From an uncultured Ignavibacteriota bacterium (GTDB lineage: Bacteria; Bacteroidota; Ignavibacteria; UBA10030; UBA8401), in contig CAIVNT010000420.1 in assembly GCA_903907305.1 (NCBI GenBank), positions 1 to 6,171 of the forward strand: DNA of 6,171 nucleotides, read 5' to 3'. Below the pieces are notes generated by a model. It searched no databases, was not told the DNA's origin, and was given only the letters and a program-made list of their open reading frames with translations. Both the position numbers and the translations under genes were made by a program. Every line of letters begins with the position of its first letter. Within the stretch, counting starts at the first letter, position 1. This document shows positions 1 to 6,125 of this stretch, piece by piece.

Positions 1-1788
1 AATCTGACCGGGAATATCACGCTGACGCCACCGTCCAATTTTGAGATATCGAAGACCACAGGCGGCTCATTCTCCGCCCAGAACCCGATCACACTTACGC
101 ATTCATCGGGGACGGTCAGTTCCACGACTATCTATGTTCGGTATAAACCCGCAACAGCACACGGTTCGGACAGCGGCAGCATCTCCATTGCATCGCACGG
201 AACAACAACGCAGACCGTCAGCATTAAAGGCGTTGCCGTAGAAGCTGAGCCGACCGTTGCATCGGCCATAACGTTTGGAACAAAGACAGGTACGACCGCC
301 GTGGTGAATTTTTCGGGCGGCAACGGTGCGGACCGTCTGCTGATCGTCCGTTCATTGAGTGTGCCGGATTTTGTTCCGGTCGATTCGGTGACCTACATCG
401 GAGCAAGTGCTGATCTTCCTACGGCAGCGAACCCGGGAGGAAATGTGAGTAACCGGCTTGTCTATCAGGGGAACGGTTCAACAGTAACCGTGACGGGACT
501 TGTAGCAGGAACAACTTATTATTTCCAGATCTTTGAATACAACGGCACAGGGAACACGAGCAATTATATGGCAACGGGCGGGATTGGTAATACCACCACA
601 TCCTCGCTCGATCCGATCAGTCTTACGACCGGAGGATACACTCAGAATTTTAACACGCTGGCTTCCACGGGAACCACCGGAAGTGCAATGCCTTCGGGAT
701 GGACCTTCAATGAATCCGGAACGAATGCTAACGCCACCTATGGTTTGGATAACGGCGTAGCCACATCAGGAAATACGTACAGCTATGGAGCCACCAGCGC
801 ATCGGAACGTTCGCTCGGCTCACTTGCGTCGGGAACTCTTCTTTCGTCCTTCGGTGCCGCGTTTGTGAACAACGCAGGATTCGTCGTATCACAGCTCCCC
901 ATCACCTATAAAGGGAAGCAGTGGAGACGCGGCGGTTCGGGAACTTCCGATACACTGTTGTTCGAATTGAGTACTGATGCGTCGAGTCTGACTACCGGCA
1001 CATGGACGAAATATCCGGTGTTATATCTGCGCAGCGTCAGCACGACCGCATCCGCTGTCAGTCTTGACGGCGAGAATGCTGCCAACCAGACAACGATCAC
1101 CGCAACCATTACCGGACTTTCCATTCCCGTGAGCGGTACTTTCTGGATCCGGTGGACCGATGTGAACATCACCGCAAGTGATGACGGTCTTGCGATCGAT
1201 GATTTCTCCATTGACGGCGGAAATCTTCCTGTTGAAATCGTTTCGTTCACCGCGTCGGCTTCAGCACGCGGAGTTGAACTTGCGTGGAGGACCGCAACCG
1301 AAGTGAACAACCGTGGATTTGAAATAGAACGAAGAACAATGGATAATTGGAGCAGGATCGGGTTTGTGGAAGGAAGCGGTACGTCCAATTTGCCGAAGGA
1401 ATATTCATTCAGCGACAGGGGAGTGAAGTCCGGACGATATTCGTACCGGCTGAAGCAGGTAGATCGGGACGGAAAATTCGAATACAGCAATGTTGTGGAA
1501 GCAGCGGTCGGACTGACGGCGGCGGATTACCGGCTGAGCCAAAACTATCCGAATCCGTTCAACCCGAATACGACCATCACCTTTGCCGTGAAGAATGCGG
1601 AGCATGTGAATGTCTCCGTCTATAACGCGCTGGGACAGTCCGTTTCAGTATTGTTCAACGAAACTGCGAATGCGGACCAGTTCTACTCGCTCAGCTTCAA
1701 CGGTGCAAACCTGTCGAGCGGTACGTACTTCTATTCACTCCGTTCCGCCTCAAGGAATGAAGTGAGGAAGATGTCGTTGATGAAATAG
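1..1788 (+). CDS. Large secreted multidomain protein with T9SS type A sorting domain (3' part; 5' end outside window)
   Basis: The frame is open from the first base to TAG at 1786-1788, giving at least 595 residues; GTG/ATG codons inside it are not credible starts because homologous domain sequence continues upstream of them. Domains in visible-residue numbering: 1-80 is a beta-sandwich like one in the next gene ('TPPSNFEI', 'NPITLTHSSGTVS'); about 84-200 is fibronectin-III-like, with 'VTVTGLVAGTTYYFQIFEYN'; about 206-407 is a beta-sandwich running from 'YTQNFNTLASTGT' to 'FWIRWTD' and 'DDGLAIDDFSID'; 409-505 is the 'LPVEIVSFTA' module; 506-595 is the T9SS tail with 'LSQNYPNPFNP' and a basic end 'RKMSLMK'. 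By family knowledge such tails direct proteins through the type IX translocon after Sec export. No catalytic motif is visible. A surface adhesin or structural role is inference; an enzyme domain could lie in the missing N-terminal part. Confidence 0.93.
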   Translation, partial: NLTGNITLTPPSNFEISKTTGGSFSAQNPITLTHSSGTVSSTTIYVRYKPATAHGSDSGSISIASHGTTTQTVSIKGVAVEAEPTVASAITFGTKTGTTAVVNFSGGNGADRLLIVRSLSVPDFVPVDSVTYIGASADLPTAANPGGNVSNRLVYQGNGSTVTVTGLVAGTTYYFQIFEYNGTGNTSNYMATGGIGNTTTSSLDPISLTTGGYTQNFNTLASTGTTGSAMPSGWTFNESGTNANATYGLDNGVATSGNTYSYGATSASERSLGSLASGTLLSSFGAAFVNNAGFVVSQLPITYKGKQWRRGGSGTSDTLLFELSTDASSLTTGTWTKYPVLYLRSVSTTASAVSLDGENAANQTTITATITGLSIPVSGTFWIRWTDVNITASDDGLAIDDFSIDGGNLPVEIVSFTASASARGVELAWRTATEVNNRGFEIERRTMDNWSRIGFVEGSGTSNLPKEYSFSDRGVKSGRYSYRLKQVDRDGKFEYSNVVEAAVGLTAADYRLSQNYPNPFNPNTTITFAVKNAEHVNVSVYNALGQSVSVLFNETANADQFYSLSFNGANLSSGTYFYSLRSASRNEVRKMSLMK

Positions 1789-1822
1789 TAGGAACAAGTA
1801 TCACTTGCCAATTACCTCAACG

Positions 1823-1862
1823 ATCCCTTGTTCGGCAATCGGCCGGACAGGGGATTTTTTTT
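1823..1862 (+). terminator. Rho-independent terminator of the first gene
   Basis: A 14-bp stem (1823-1836 with 1842-1855, two G-T wobble pairs) with a 5-nt loop AATCG is followed by an uninterrupted run of eight T (1855-1862). It starts 34 nt after the stop codon and separates transcription of the two large genes. Confidence 0.9.
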
Positions 1863-1923
1863 GCGCGGCCTTGCGTTGATCCTTCCCCGGAGTATCGGTG
1901 AGATCTCATTTCATCCTATATTT

Positions 1924-1939
1924 CTTTGTGTCTTTGTGT
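1924..1939 (+). repeat. CTTTGTGT tandem pair (dispersed intergenic repeat phrase)
   Basis: Two adjacent copies of CTTTGTGT (1924-1931 and 1932-1939) lie between the terminator and the next promoter-like region. The same phrase type recurs around 5122-5142, 5336-5351, 6041-6051 and 6160-6171, so this is an isolated member of the repeat family that fills the right-hand end of the window. Confidence 0.6.
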
Positions 1940-1995
1940 GAGCGTGGACGGAACGAATAAACGGATGGATGACTCAGAATTCATAATTTTTTAAC

Positions 1996-2025
1996 TTGTA
2001 AAAAACTCCAAATCGCAGTAATTTG
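1996..2025 (+). promoter_or_regulatory. Possible Bacteroidota-type promoter of the second large gene
   Basis: TTG at 1996-1998 is followed after 20 nt by TAATTTG at 2019-2025. This resembles the Bacteroidota primary sigma pattern TTG-N19-21-TAnnTTTG, but the -7 box is one base shorter than consensus. The surrounding 1981-2024 stretch is AT-rich, lies downstream of the previous terminator, and would leave a leader of about 40-45 nt. Such short motifs occur by chance, so this is tentative. Confidence 0.35.
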
Positions 2026-2060
2026 GTGCAAGAAATTCAACTACGCTATATCACTTATAG

Positions 2061-2066
2061 AAGGGG
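2061..2066 (+). promoter_or_regulatory. Ribosome binding site that sets the start at 2074
   Basis: AAGGGG sits 7 nt before ATG 2074-2076 and just before the signal peptide codons. The further in-frame upstream start (TTG at 2023) would put 17 mostly polar and charged residues in front of the signal peptide and has no comparable site, so 2074 is preferred. Confidence 0.7.
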
Positions 2067-2073
2067 AACTAGA

Positions 2074-4899
2074 ATGAGAACAGTGCGCTACGGATTGATT
2101 GTTTCGCTAATGGCATTATTTACAAGCATTGTCCTCGGACAAACAAATCCATCGGCACGAGCGATTCCGTTTACTGAAAATTTCAATGGTATGGCAGCGG
2201 GCACCACTTTGCCAAGCGGTTTTGGAGCATGGTTGAACCCGTACAAAAGTACCAAAGTGTTGGCTGAAGCTTCCGCGCCGACAGTGGATGCTCCTATTGT
2301 AGCTGCGTCAACCGTTCAAAGTAGTGGTGCTTCCGTCTATAATTACAACACTCCAGCCGGAACACCGACAAATAGCAGACCGTATATACAGGTGAGTTCC
2401 AATGTTTCTAATGGTTCTGATATTTTAGTCGCCGCATTGAATACATCAGGATATAATGATGTTACGGTAGCATACGATGTAGAAATGATTAACCAAGCAG
2501 CGAGCCGTGTTTCAGGAATGTCACTTCAGTATAGAGTAGGAACATCCGGATCATGGACAACTGTATCGGGAACGGATTATTCTGGCGGGACAAATGTCAA
2601 CGGAACGATCACGAATATTAGTGTTACTCTTCCCTCGGGCTGCAATAATCAACCTGTAGTCCAGATCCGTTGGATCACGTATGAAGTTGGAACTGCCGCG
2701 GGAAGCAGAGATGGTTTGGGGGTTGACAATGTTGTGACGGGAGGAACGCCGGCAGCGAGTGCGTCAATCACAGCATCTACCACTTCGCTTACATCGTTCG
2801 GTGATATTACTGTTGGATCTTCATCATCCTCGGTCAGTTTTACCGTTGAAGGTGCAAATCTTTCCGCTAATATCGTTGTTACACCTCCGACGGGATTTGA
2901 GATCAGAACGGGAGCCAATGCATTTGCTACAACACCAATCACGTTGACCCAATCTTCAGGAACAGTTTCATTGACGACGATCGATGCACGGTTTACCCCC
3001 GGTTCGAGCGGAACATTCAGCGCTAACATCACTGCAACAAGCACCGGTGCAACCACAAGAAATATTGCAGTTTCTGGTAATGGTGTAACAAATTATTATT
3101 CATTGGGGAGCGGAGATCTTGATGTGCCGGCAACATGGGGTACGTCTACTGATGGGAACGGATCACATCCATCTGATTTTACGAGTAATTATCAGGTTTT
3201 CAACATCCGCAATAATTCAACACCGACCATAGCGGCAAACTGGATCGTGTCGGGTACTGGATCGAAAATCGTACTTGGCGACGGTTCAACCGCAGTGAAC
3301 TTTACCATCCCGGATGCAATGACTGTCACTGGAACTATCGATCTTGCTGCAAATTCCACATTAAAACTCCAAAACGCTACTGTGGCTCATACATACGGCA
3401 CAGTGAATGCATCGAGCACAGTGAATTATGCACAAAGTTCAACAGCAACCGTAGCCGTAATGACATTTGGGAATTTAACGTTGACTGGTGGGACAAAATT
3501 GTTTGATCATGGCACAACAACAATTACGGGTAATCTTGTTATTGACGGAGTGACAAACGTTGATGGTGCAACCACCAGTGCGTTTACAACATTGAATATT
3601 GCCGGCAACATCACGTTGCAAAATAGTTCTACGTTTAACGCAACACCAACCGGCCGTATGACTGTGAATTGTAACGGATCAAGTGTACAGACAATAACGG
3701 GAAATAATTGTTCGTTAGATATCTTCAGATTAACAGTGACAAACTCAGCCGGTGTTGTTTTGTCTACAACAGGCGGCACTACAAATGTTGTTGCCGGTAA
3801 CACAAGCGGTGGAGGCATTACAACCACAAGCGGGAATATGACGACCAATTCGAATACCATAACATTATACAATAGTTCGGGTTCTTCTGTACTTACTGAA
3901 GGTGTTGGTCACTATGTCATCGGCACCATTTCATCCAGTAAATCTGCTGTTGGAACCGCTGCATCAACGATGGCGGGTTTAGGACTGTCGCTCGCGGCCG
4001 GCACCGATGACCTCGGTGAAGTTACTGTTACACGTGTAACGGGTTCATCCGGTATTGTCACTGTTAGCGCGAACAGCGGTATCTCCCGCAAATATACGGT
4101 TGCATCAACAAATCCGCCGACGGCGGGTAGAGATGTAACTGTAACATGGATCTCCAGCGATGATAACAGCAAAACGCTTACGGGCGGTGTTGTCTGGAAA
4201 AGTACAAACAGCGGATCCACCTGGTCGCAGGTTTCCTCGGGAGATTATTCTTCTCGTTCTGTTGCATTGACCGGACAGACATCATTCGGCGTGTATACAA
4301 TTTCCGATAATACAAGTCCGCTTCCCGTAGAACTCGTCTCCTTCACCGCAACGGCAGCAGGCCGCGGTATTGAGCTCGCGTGGAAGACCGCAACAGAAGT
4401 GAATAATGCGGGATTTGAAATTCAGAGATCAGAAGTCAGAGATCAGAGGTCAGAGTTGAATTGGGTGAAAGTCGGATATGTAGAAGGGAACGGTACCAGC
4501 AACGCGCCGAAGTCCTACAATTACACCGATGCATCTGCAAAAGGAACCGTCTCATACCGTCTGAAACAGATCGATCGTGACGGCAAGTTCAGCTACAGCT
4601 ATTTTGTGAATGCAGCGGCAGCAGTGACTGCGGCGGATTACCAGCTGAGCCAGAATTTCCCGAATCCCTTCAACCCGAACACGAATATCTCGTTCGCTAT
4701 GAAGAATGCGGAACACGTGAACGTGTCGGTCTACAACGCATTGGGACAGGTTGTTGCAACACTGTTCAACGATGTTGCGAATGCAGATCATCTCTACACG
4801 CTGAACTTCGACGGAAAGAATCTTTCGAGCGGAACATATTTCTATTCATTGCGTTCAGCTTCGCGCAACGAAGTGCGAAAGATGTCGCTGATGAAATAA
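2074..4899 (+). CDS. Secreted beta-strand-repeat protein with T9SS type A sorting domain (complete, 941 aa)
   Basis: The start is ATG 2074 after AAGGGG and the stop is TAA 4897-4899. Residues 1-22 form a Sec signal peptide: RxxxR, a hydrophobic core 'YGLIVSLMALFTSIVLG', then Q23. About 30-225 is a beta-sandwich ('IPFTENFNG' to 'DGLGVDNVVTGG'). About 230-338 is the domain that also opens the visible part of the preceding gene ('TPPTGFEI', 'PITLTQSSGTVS'). About 340-605 is a Thr/Asn/Ser/Gly-rich beta-strand-repeat region, likely a beta-helix, starting with 'GDLDVPATWGTSTDGNG'. About 606-749 is a further beta domain ending 'SFGVYTISDN'. 750-849 is the 'LPVELVSFTA' module and 852-941 the sorting tail ('LSQNFPNPFNPNT'). 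Export by Sec then T9SS is inferred from the two end signals. No catalytic site was recognised; an adhesin or surface-layer role is only a guess. Codons are more AT-rich in the first two thirds than in the C-terminal modules. Confidence 0.95.
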   Translation: MRTVRYGLIVSLMALFTSIVLGQTNPSARAIPFTENFNGMAAGTTLPSGFGAWLNPYKSTKVLAEASAPTVDAPIVAASTVQSSGASVYNYNTPAGTPTNSRPYIQVSSNVSNGSDILVAALNTSGYNDVTVAYDVEMINQAASRVSGMSLQYRVGTSGSWTTVSGTDYSGGTNVNGTITNISVTLPSGCNNQPVVQIRWITYEVGTAAGSRDGLGVDNVVTGGTPAASASITASTTSLTSFGDITVGSSSSSVSFTVEGANLSANIVVTPPTGFEIRTGANAFATTPITLTQSSGTVSLTTIDARFTPGSSGTFSANITATSTGATTRNIAVSGNGVTNYYSLGSGDLDVPATWGTSTDGNGSHPSDFTSNYQVFNIRNNSTPTIAANWIVSGTGSKIVLGDGSTAVNFTIPDAMTVTGTIDLAANSTLKLQNATVAHTYGTVNASSTVNYAQSSTATVAVMTFGNLTLTGGTKLFDHGTTTITGNLVIDGVTNVDGATTSAFTTLNIAGNITLQNSSTFNATPTGRMTVNCNGSSVQTITGNNCSLDIFRLTVTNSAGVVLSTTGGTTNVVAGNTSGGGITTTSGNMTTNSNTITLYNSSGSSVLTEGVGHYVIGTISSSKSAVGTAASTMAGLGLSLAAGTDDLGEVTVTRVTGSSGIVTVSANSGISRKYTVASTNPPTAGRDVTVTWISSDDNSKTLTGGVVWKSTNSGSTWSQVSSGDYSSRSVALTGQTSFGVYTISDNTSPLPVELVSFTATAAGRGIELAWKTATEVNNAGFEIQRSEVRDQRSELNWVKVGYVEGNGTSNAPKSYNYTDASAKGTVSYRLKQIDRDGKFSYSYFVNAAAAVTAADYQLSQNFPNPFNPNTNISFAMKNAEHVNVSVYNALGQVVATLFNDVANADHLYTLNFDGKNLSSGTYFYSLRSASRNEVRKMSLMK
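4423..4455 (+). repeat. In-frame CAGAGAT/CAGA(A/G)GT heptamer repeat inside the linker module
   Basis: Two 14-bp units, CAGAGATCAGAAGT (4423-4436) and CAGAGATCAGAGGT (4437-4450), differ at one base and are followed by CAGAG. They encode the charged segment 'QRSEVRDQRSEL'. At the equivalent place the preceding gene has only 'ERRTMD', so the protein is 6 residues longer here and the extra length coincides with the repeat. Confidence 0.8.
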
Positions 4900-4902
4900 T
4901 AA

Positions 4903-4933
4903 TCTCTCGCAAAGGCGTATAGCCGTAGAGAGA
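4903..4933 (+). repeat. Hairpin just after the stop codon, inverted copy of the CTTTGCGAGAGA phrase
   Basis: TCTCTC (4903-4908) pairs with GAGAGA (4928-4933), with an inner GGC/GCC pair around GTATA. The first 12 bases (4903-4914) are the exact reverse complement of CTTTGCGAGAGA at 5131-5142. It directly precedes the terminator and may be a degenerate intergenic repeat or an auxiliary 3' stem. Confidence 0.5.
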
Positions 4934-4936
4934 AAA

Positions 4937-4972
4937 AAAAGGGGCGGTCGAATGACCGTCCCTTTTGTTTTT
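4937..4972 (+). terminator. Rho-independent terminator of the 941-aa gene
   Basis: A 13-bp stem (4937-4949 with 4954-4966, one G-T wobble) with loop GAAT is followed by TTTTGTTTTT (4963-4972). The A-run before the stem (4933-4940) means it could also work in the opposite direction for transcription arriving from the small minus-strand gene. Confidence 0.9.
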
Positions 4973-4984
4973 AGAAGAACACCG

Positions 4985-5031
4985 AAGCCTTGTCAAGATT
5001 GAGTTCATAAGAAGGAATCTTGACAACGCTT
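4985..5031. repeat. Long inverted repeat sharing CGAAGCCTTGTCAAG with a second site
   Basis: The arms 4985-5000 and 5016-5031 pair over 16 positions with a single C/C mismatch (11 perfect base pairs TTGTCAAGATT/AATCTTGACAA, then GCTT/AAGC) around a 15-nt loop. No T-run follows, so it is not an ordinary terminator. The left 15 bases (4983-4997) recur exactly at 5853-5867. A further 6-bp stem CCGTTC/GAACGG lies at 5048-5068. No gene is visible in 4973-5087. Confidence 0.7.
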
Positions 5032-5087
5032 TAGTTTGGCAAGTGAACCGTTCGAGTTAAATGAACGGCTTACCGCACTAGTATTTC

Positions 5088-5290
5088 TGCGCATCGACAG
5101 CCGGTCCGGACCTACATTTTACCTTTGCGTCTTTGCGAGAGATTGTTTTGATCTTTTTCCCCACTCCTCCGCGCCAATCCGTTTTTTTCTGTTGTATCCC
5201 TGCCCGACAGACCTATTATTCGTATCGTCGGTCAGGTCAAAAACTCCCTACGAGATCGTAGATCGACTCTTCGAGCGGGCGTGTTTTATT
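5088..5290 (+). repeat. Composite intergenic repeat, unit 1
   Basis: The modules in order are TGCGCATCG (5088-5096), the palindrome GGTCCGGACC (5103-5112) running into CCTACATTTT, CTTTGCGTCTTTGCGAGAGA (5123-5142), a hairpin CCTGCCCGAC...GTCGGTCAGG (5199-5236, one mismatch), and GCGGGCGTGTTTTATT (5275-5290). Each has counterparts in later units. The open frames crossing it encode only low-complexity, Cys/Phe/Ser-rich translations of the repeats, so no gene is called here. Confidence 0.65.
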
Positions 5291-5296
5291 TACAGC

Positions 5297-5441
5297 GGAC
5301 CGCCTGGCAGGCTGTCCTACATTTCTTCTTCGTGCTCTTTGTGCCTTTGTGGTTTGTTTTTTTTAACAACTCATCCGTGTTGATCAATCTTTTCCCGTCG
5401 AATCCCTGCCCGACTACGTCGTTCAGGCGGGCGTGTTCTAT
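5297..5441 (+). repeat. Composite intergenic repeat, unit 2
   Basis: It starts with a GGACCGCCT...GGCTGTCC hairpin (5297-5317, loop GGC, one mismatch). Then come CCTACATTTCTTCTTCGTGC (5316-5335), TCTTTGTGCCTTTGTGG (5336-5352), a T-run, TCATCCGTG (5371-5379), CCTGCCCGAC..GTCG..CAGG (5405-5427) and GCGGGCGTGTTCTATT (5427-5442). This is the most complete copy and ends about 13 nt from the stop codon of the minus-strand gene. It contains no recognisable gene. Confidence 0.7.
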
Positions 5442-5454
5442 TGTTCTTCCGCTA

Positions 5455-5814
5455 CTAGTCTTTCTCGGATTCCAAATGGAACCGGTGCAGGAATCTGTGC
5501 ACCGCAGGAGCGAAGATGATACCGGCAATGATCAGCACAGCGAGTCCGCTGTACAACGCGTAGAGTCCTGCAAAGATCTTCCCCGCGTCGGTCTGAGGTA
5601 TGGCGAGTGGACCCATCCCGGAAAGGATCATGGAAGCATTTGCGAATGCATCGATCCACGCCAATCCTTCCAGATAGTGATAACCGGACATCCCTACAGC
5701 AAGGGAAATGATGATCAGAATTACCCCGAGCATGGCGGAATAGATGATCCGTTTGATATACGCTTCGATGGAGAGAAGCGGCTGACTGCGATGTTCGTAG
5801 AGGTATTTTTTCAT
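5455..5814 (-). CDS. Small membrane protein with a TM-loop-TM layout (119 aa, function unknown; ion-channel-like by inference)
   Basis: ATG is at 5814-5812 on the minus strand and stop TAG at 5457-5455. An A/G-rich site (AAGGGGG) lies 11 nt upstream. A basic N-terminus (MKKYLYEHR) precedes TM1 at about 23-43 ('IIYSAMLGVILIIISLAVGM'). A re-entrant-like amphipathic stretch at about 51-70 reads 'LAWIDAFANASMILSGMGPL'. TM2 at about 79-103 ends in a His/Arg-rich tail 'HRFLHRFHLE'. The order TM-P-loop-TM, with an aromatic/acidic 'WIDAFANAS' before a Gly-rich turn, recalls the Ion_trans_2 (two-TM potassium channel) fold, but 'LSGMGP' stands where TVGYG-type filters have their signature. It resembles short hypothetical membrane proteins of Bacteroidota, from memory only. 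It stands alone, convergent with the large gene to its left, and has no functional partner in the window. Confidence 0.85.
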   Translation of the reverse strand: MKKYLYEHRSQPLLSIEAYIKRIIYSAMLGVILIIISLAVGMSGYHYLEGLAWIDAFANASMILSGMGPLAIPQTDAGKIFAGLYALYSGLAVLIIAGIIFAPAVHRFLHRFHLESEKD

Positions 5815-5825
5815 GAATGCAATAT

Positions 5826-5832
5826 CCCCCTT
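5826..5832 (-). promoter_or_regulatory. Ribosome binding site of the small membrane-protein gene
   Basis: On the minus strand AAGGGGG lies 11 nt before the ATG, which is rather far, in an otherwise ordinary leader. The palindrome TTCGCGCGAA (5834-5843) lies immediately upstream of it. Confidence 0.5.
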
Positions 5833-5854
5833 CTTCGCGCGAAATTCAAGAGCG

Positions 5855-5871
5855 AAGCCTTGTCAAGGCTT
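5855..5871. repeat. Short hairpin AAGCCTT-GTC-AAGGCTT, second copy of the CGAAGCCTTGTCAAG element
   Basis: A perfect 7-bp stem with a 3-nt loop. With its flank, 5853-5867 is identical to 4983-4997, where the same left arm belongs to a much longer hairpin. The two copies bracket the interval that holds the small membrane-protein gene. This one lies in that gene's upstream region. Confidence 0.7.
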
Positions 5872-5880
5872 TAATTAAAA

Positions 5881-5975
5881 TCTCTCAGCGTCTCCGCACC
5901 TCCGCGTTCATTATATATTCTCATCCGTGCCGCTCCCCCGACATCCCGCCAAAGGCGGCAGGTCGTCGGGGCAGG
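5881..5975 (+). repeat. Composite intergenic repeat, unit 3 (divergent)
   Basis: It contains a TCAGCGTCTCCGCACC-type phrase (5885-5900) running into TCCGCGTTCA, then TCATCCGTG (5921-5929). A two-part hairpin follows at 5936-5971: CCCCGAC/GTCGGGG outside, CCGCC/GGCGG inside with loop AAA, ending GGGGCAGG. The outer stem corresponds to the CCTGCCCGAC hairpins of units 1 and 2. No gene is visible in 5815-6171. Confidence 0.6.
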
Positions 5976-6006
5976 CATTCTTTCCGCTCTTTCCGTGTGC
6001 TATCAA

Positions 6007-6120
6007 TGCGCATCGGCATCTGGACCTACATTTCTTCTTCGTGCCTTTGTGTGATCCGTTTTTGTTCTTTCCATTCTCTCATCCGTGCCGATCCGTCTTT
6101 GTGGCGGGTGTGTTCCATTA
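6007..6120 (+). repeat. Composite intergenic repeat, unit 4
   Basis: TGCGCATCG (6007-6015, as in unit 1), GGACCTACATTTCTTCTTCG (6022-6041), TGCCTTTGTGTG (6042-6053), TCATCCGTG (6079-6087), TCTTTGTGG (6096-6104) and GCGGGTGTGTTCCATT (6104-6119) occur in that order. The CCTGCCCGAC hairpin is missing from this copy. Confidence 0.65.
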
Positions 6121-6125
6121 TTTTT

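Noticed and set aside
906..1490. 194-aa minus-strand open frame
   Set aside because: It lies opposite a clear T9SS-substrate domain region and shows no family features; it is a shadow of the codon pattern.
2023..2073. Upstream TTG start for the 941-aa protein
   Set aside because: It adds 17 mostly polar and charged residues before a clear signal peptide and has no ribosome binding site, whereas ATG 2074 has AAGGGG at a good distance.
2649..4220. Several minus-strand open frames (135, 121, 102 aa)
   Set aside because: They are Val/Pro-rich antisense translations of the Thr/Asn/Gly-repeat coding strand, with no independent start signals.
5036..5383. 115-aa plus-strand open frame
   Set aside because: It is made of the intergenic repeat modules, has Cys/Phe/Ser-rich low-complexity translation and no credible ribosome binding site.
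5281..5874. 197-aa plus-strand open frame
   Set aside because: Its first part is repeat sequence and the rest is antisense to the membrane-protein gene, which has a far more convincing hydrophobic pattern.
5910..5915. TATAAT on the minus strand as promoter of the small membrane-protein gene
   Set aside because: The hexamer matches, but the -35 position is GGGGAG, not TTGACA-like, and no Bacteroidota-type element fits there; it may be chance in an AT patch.
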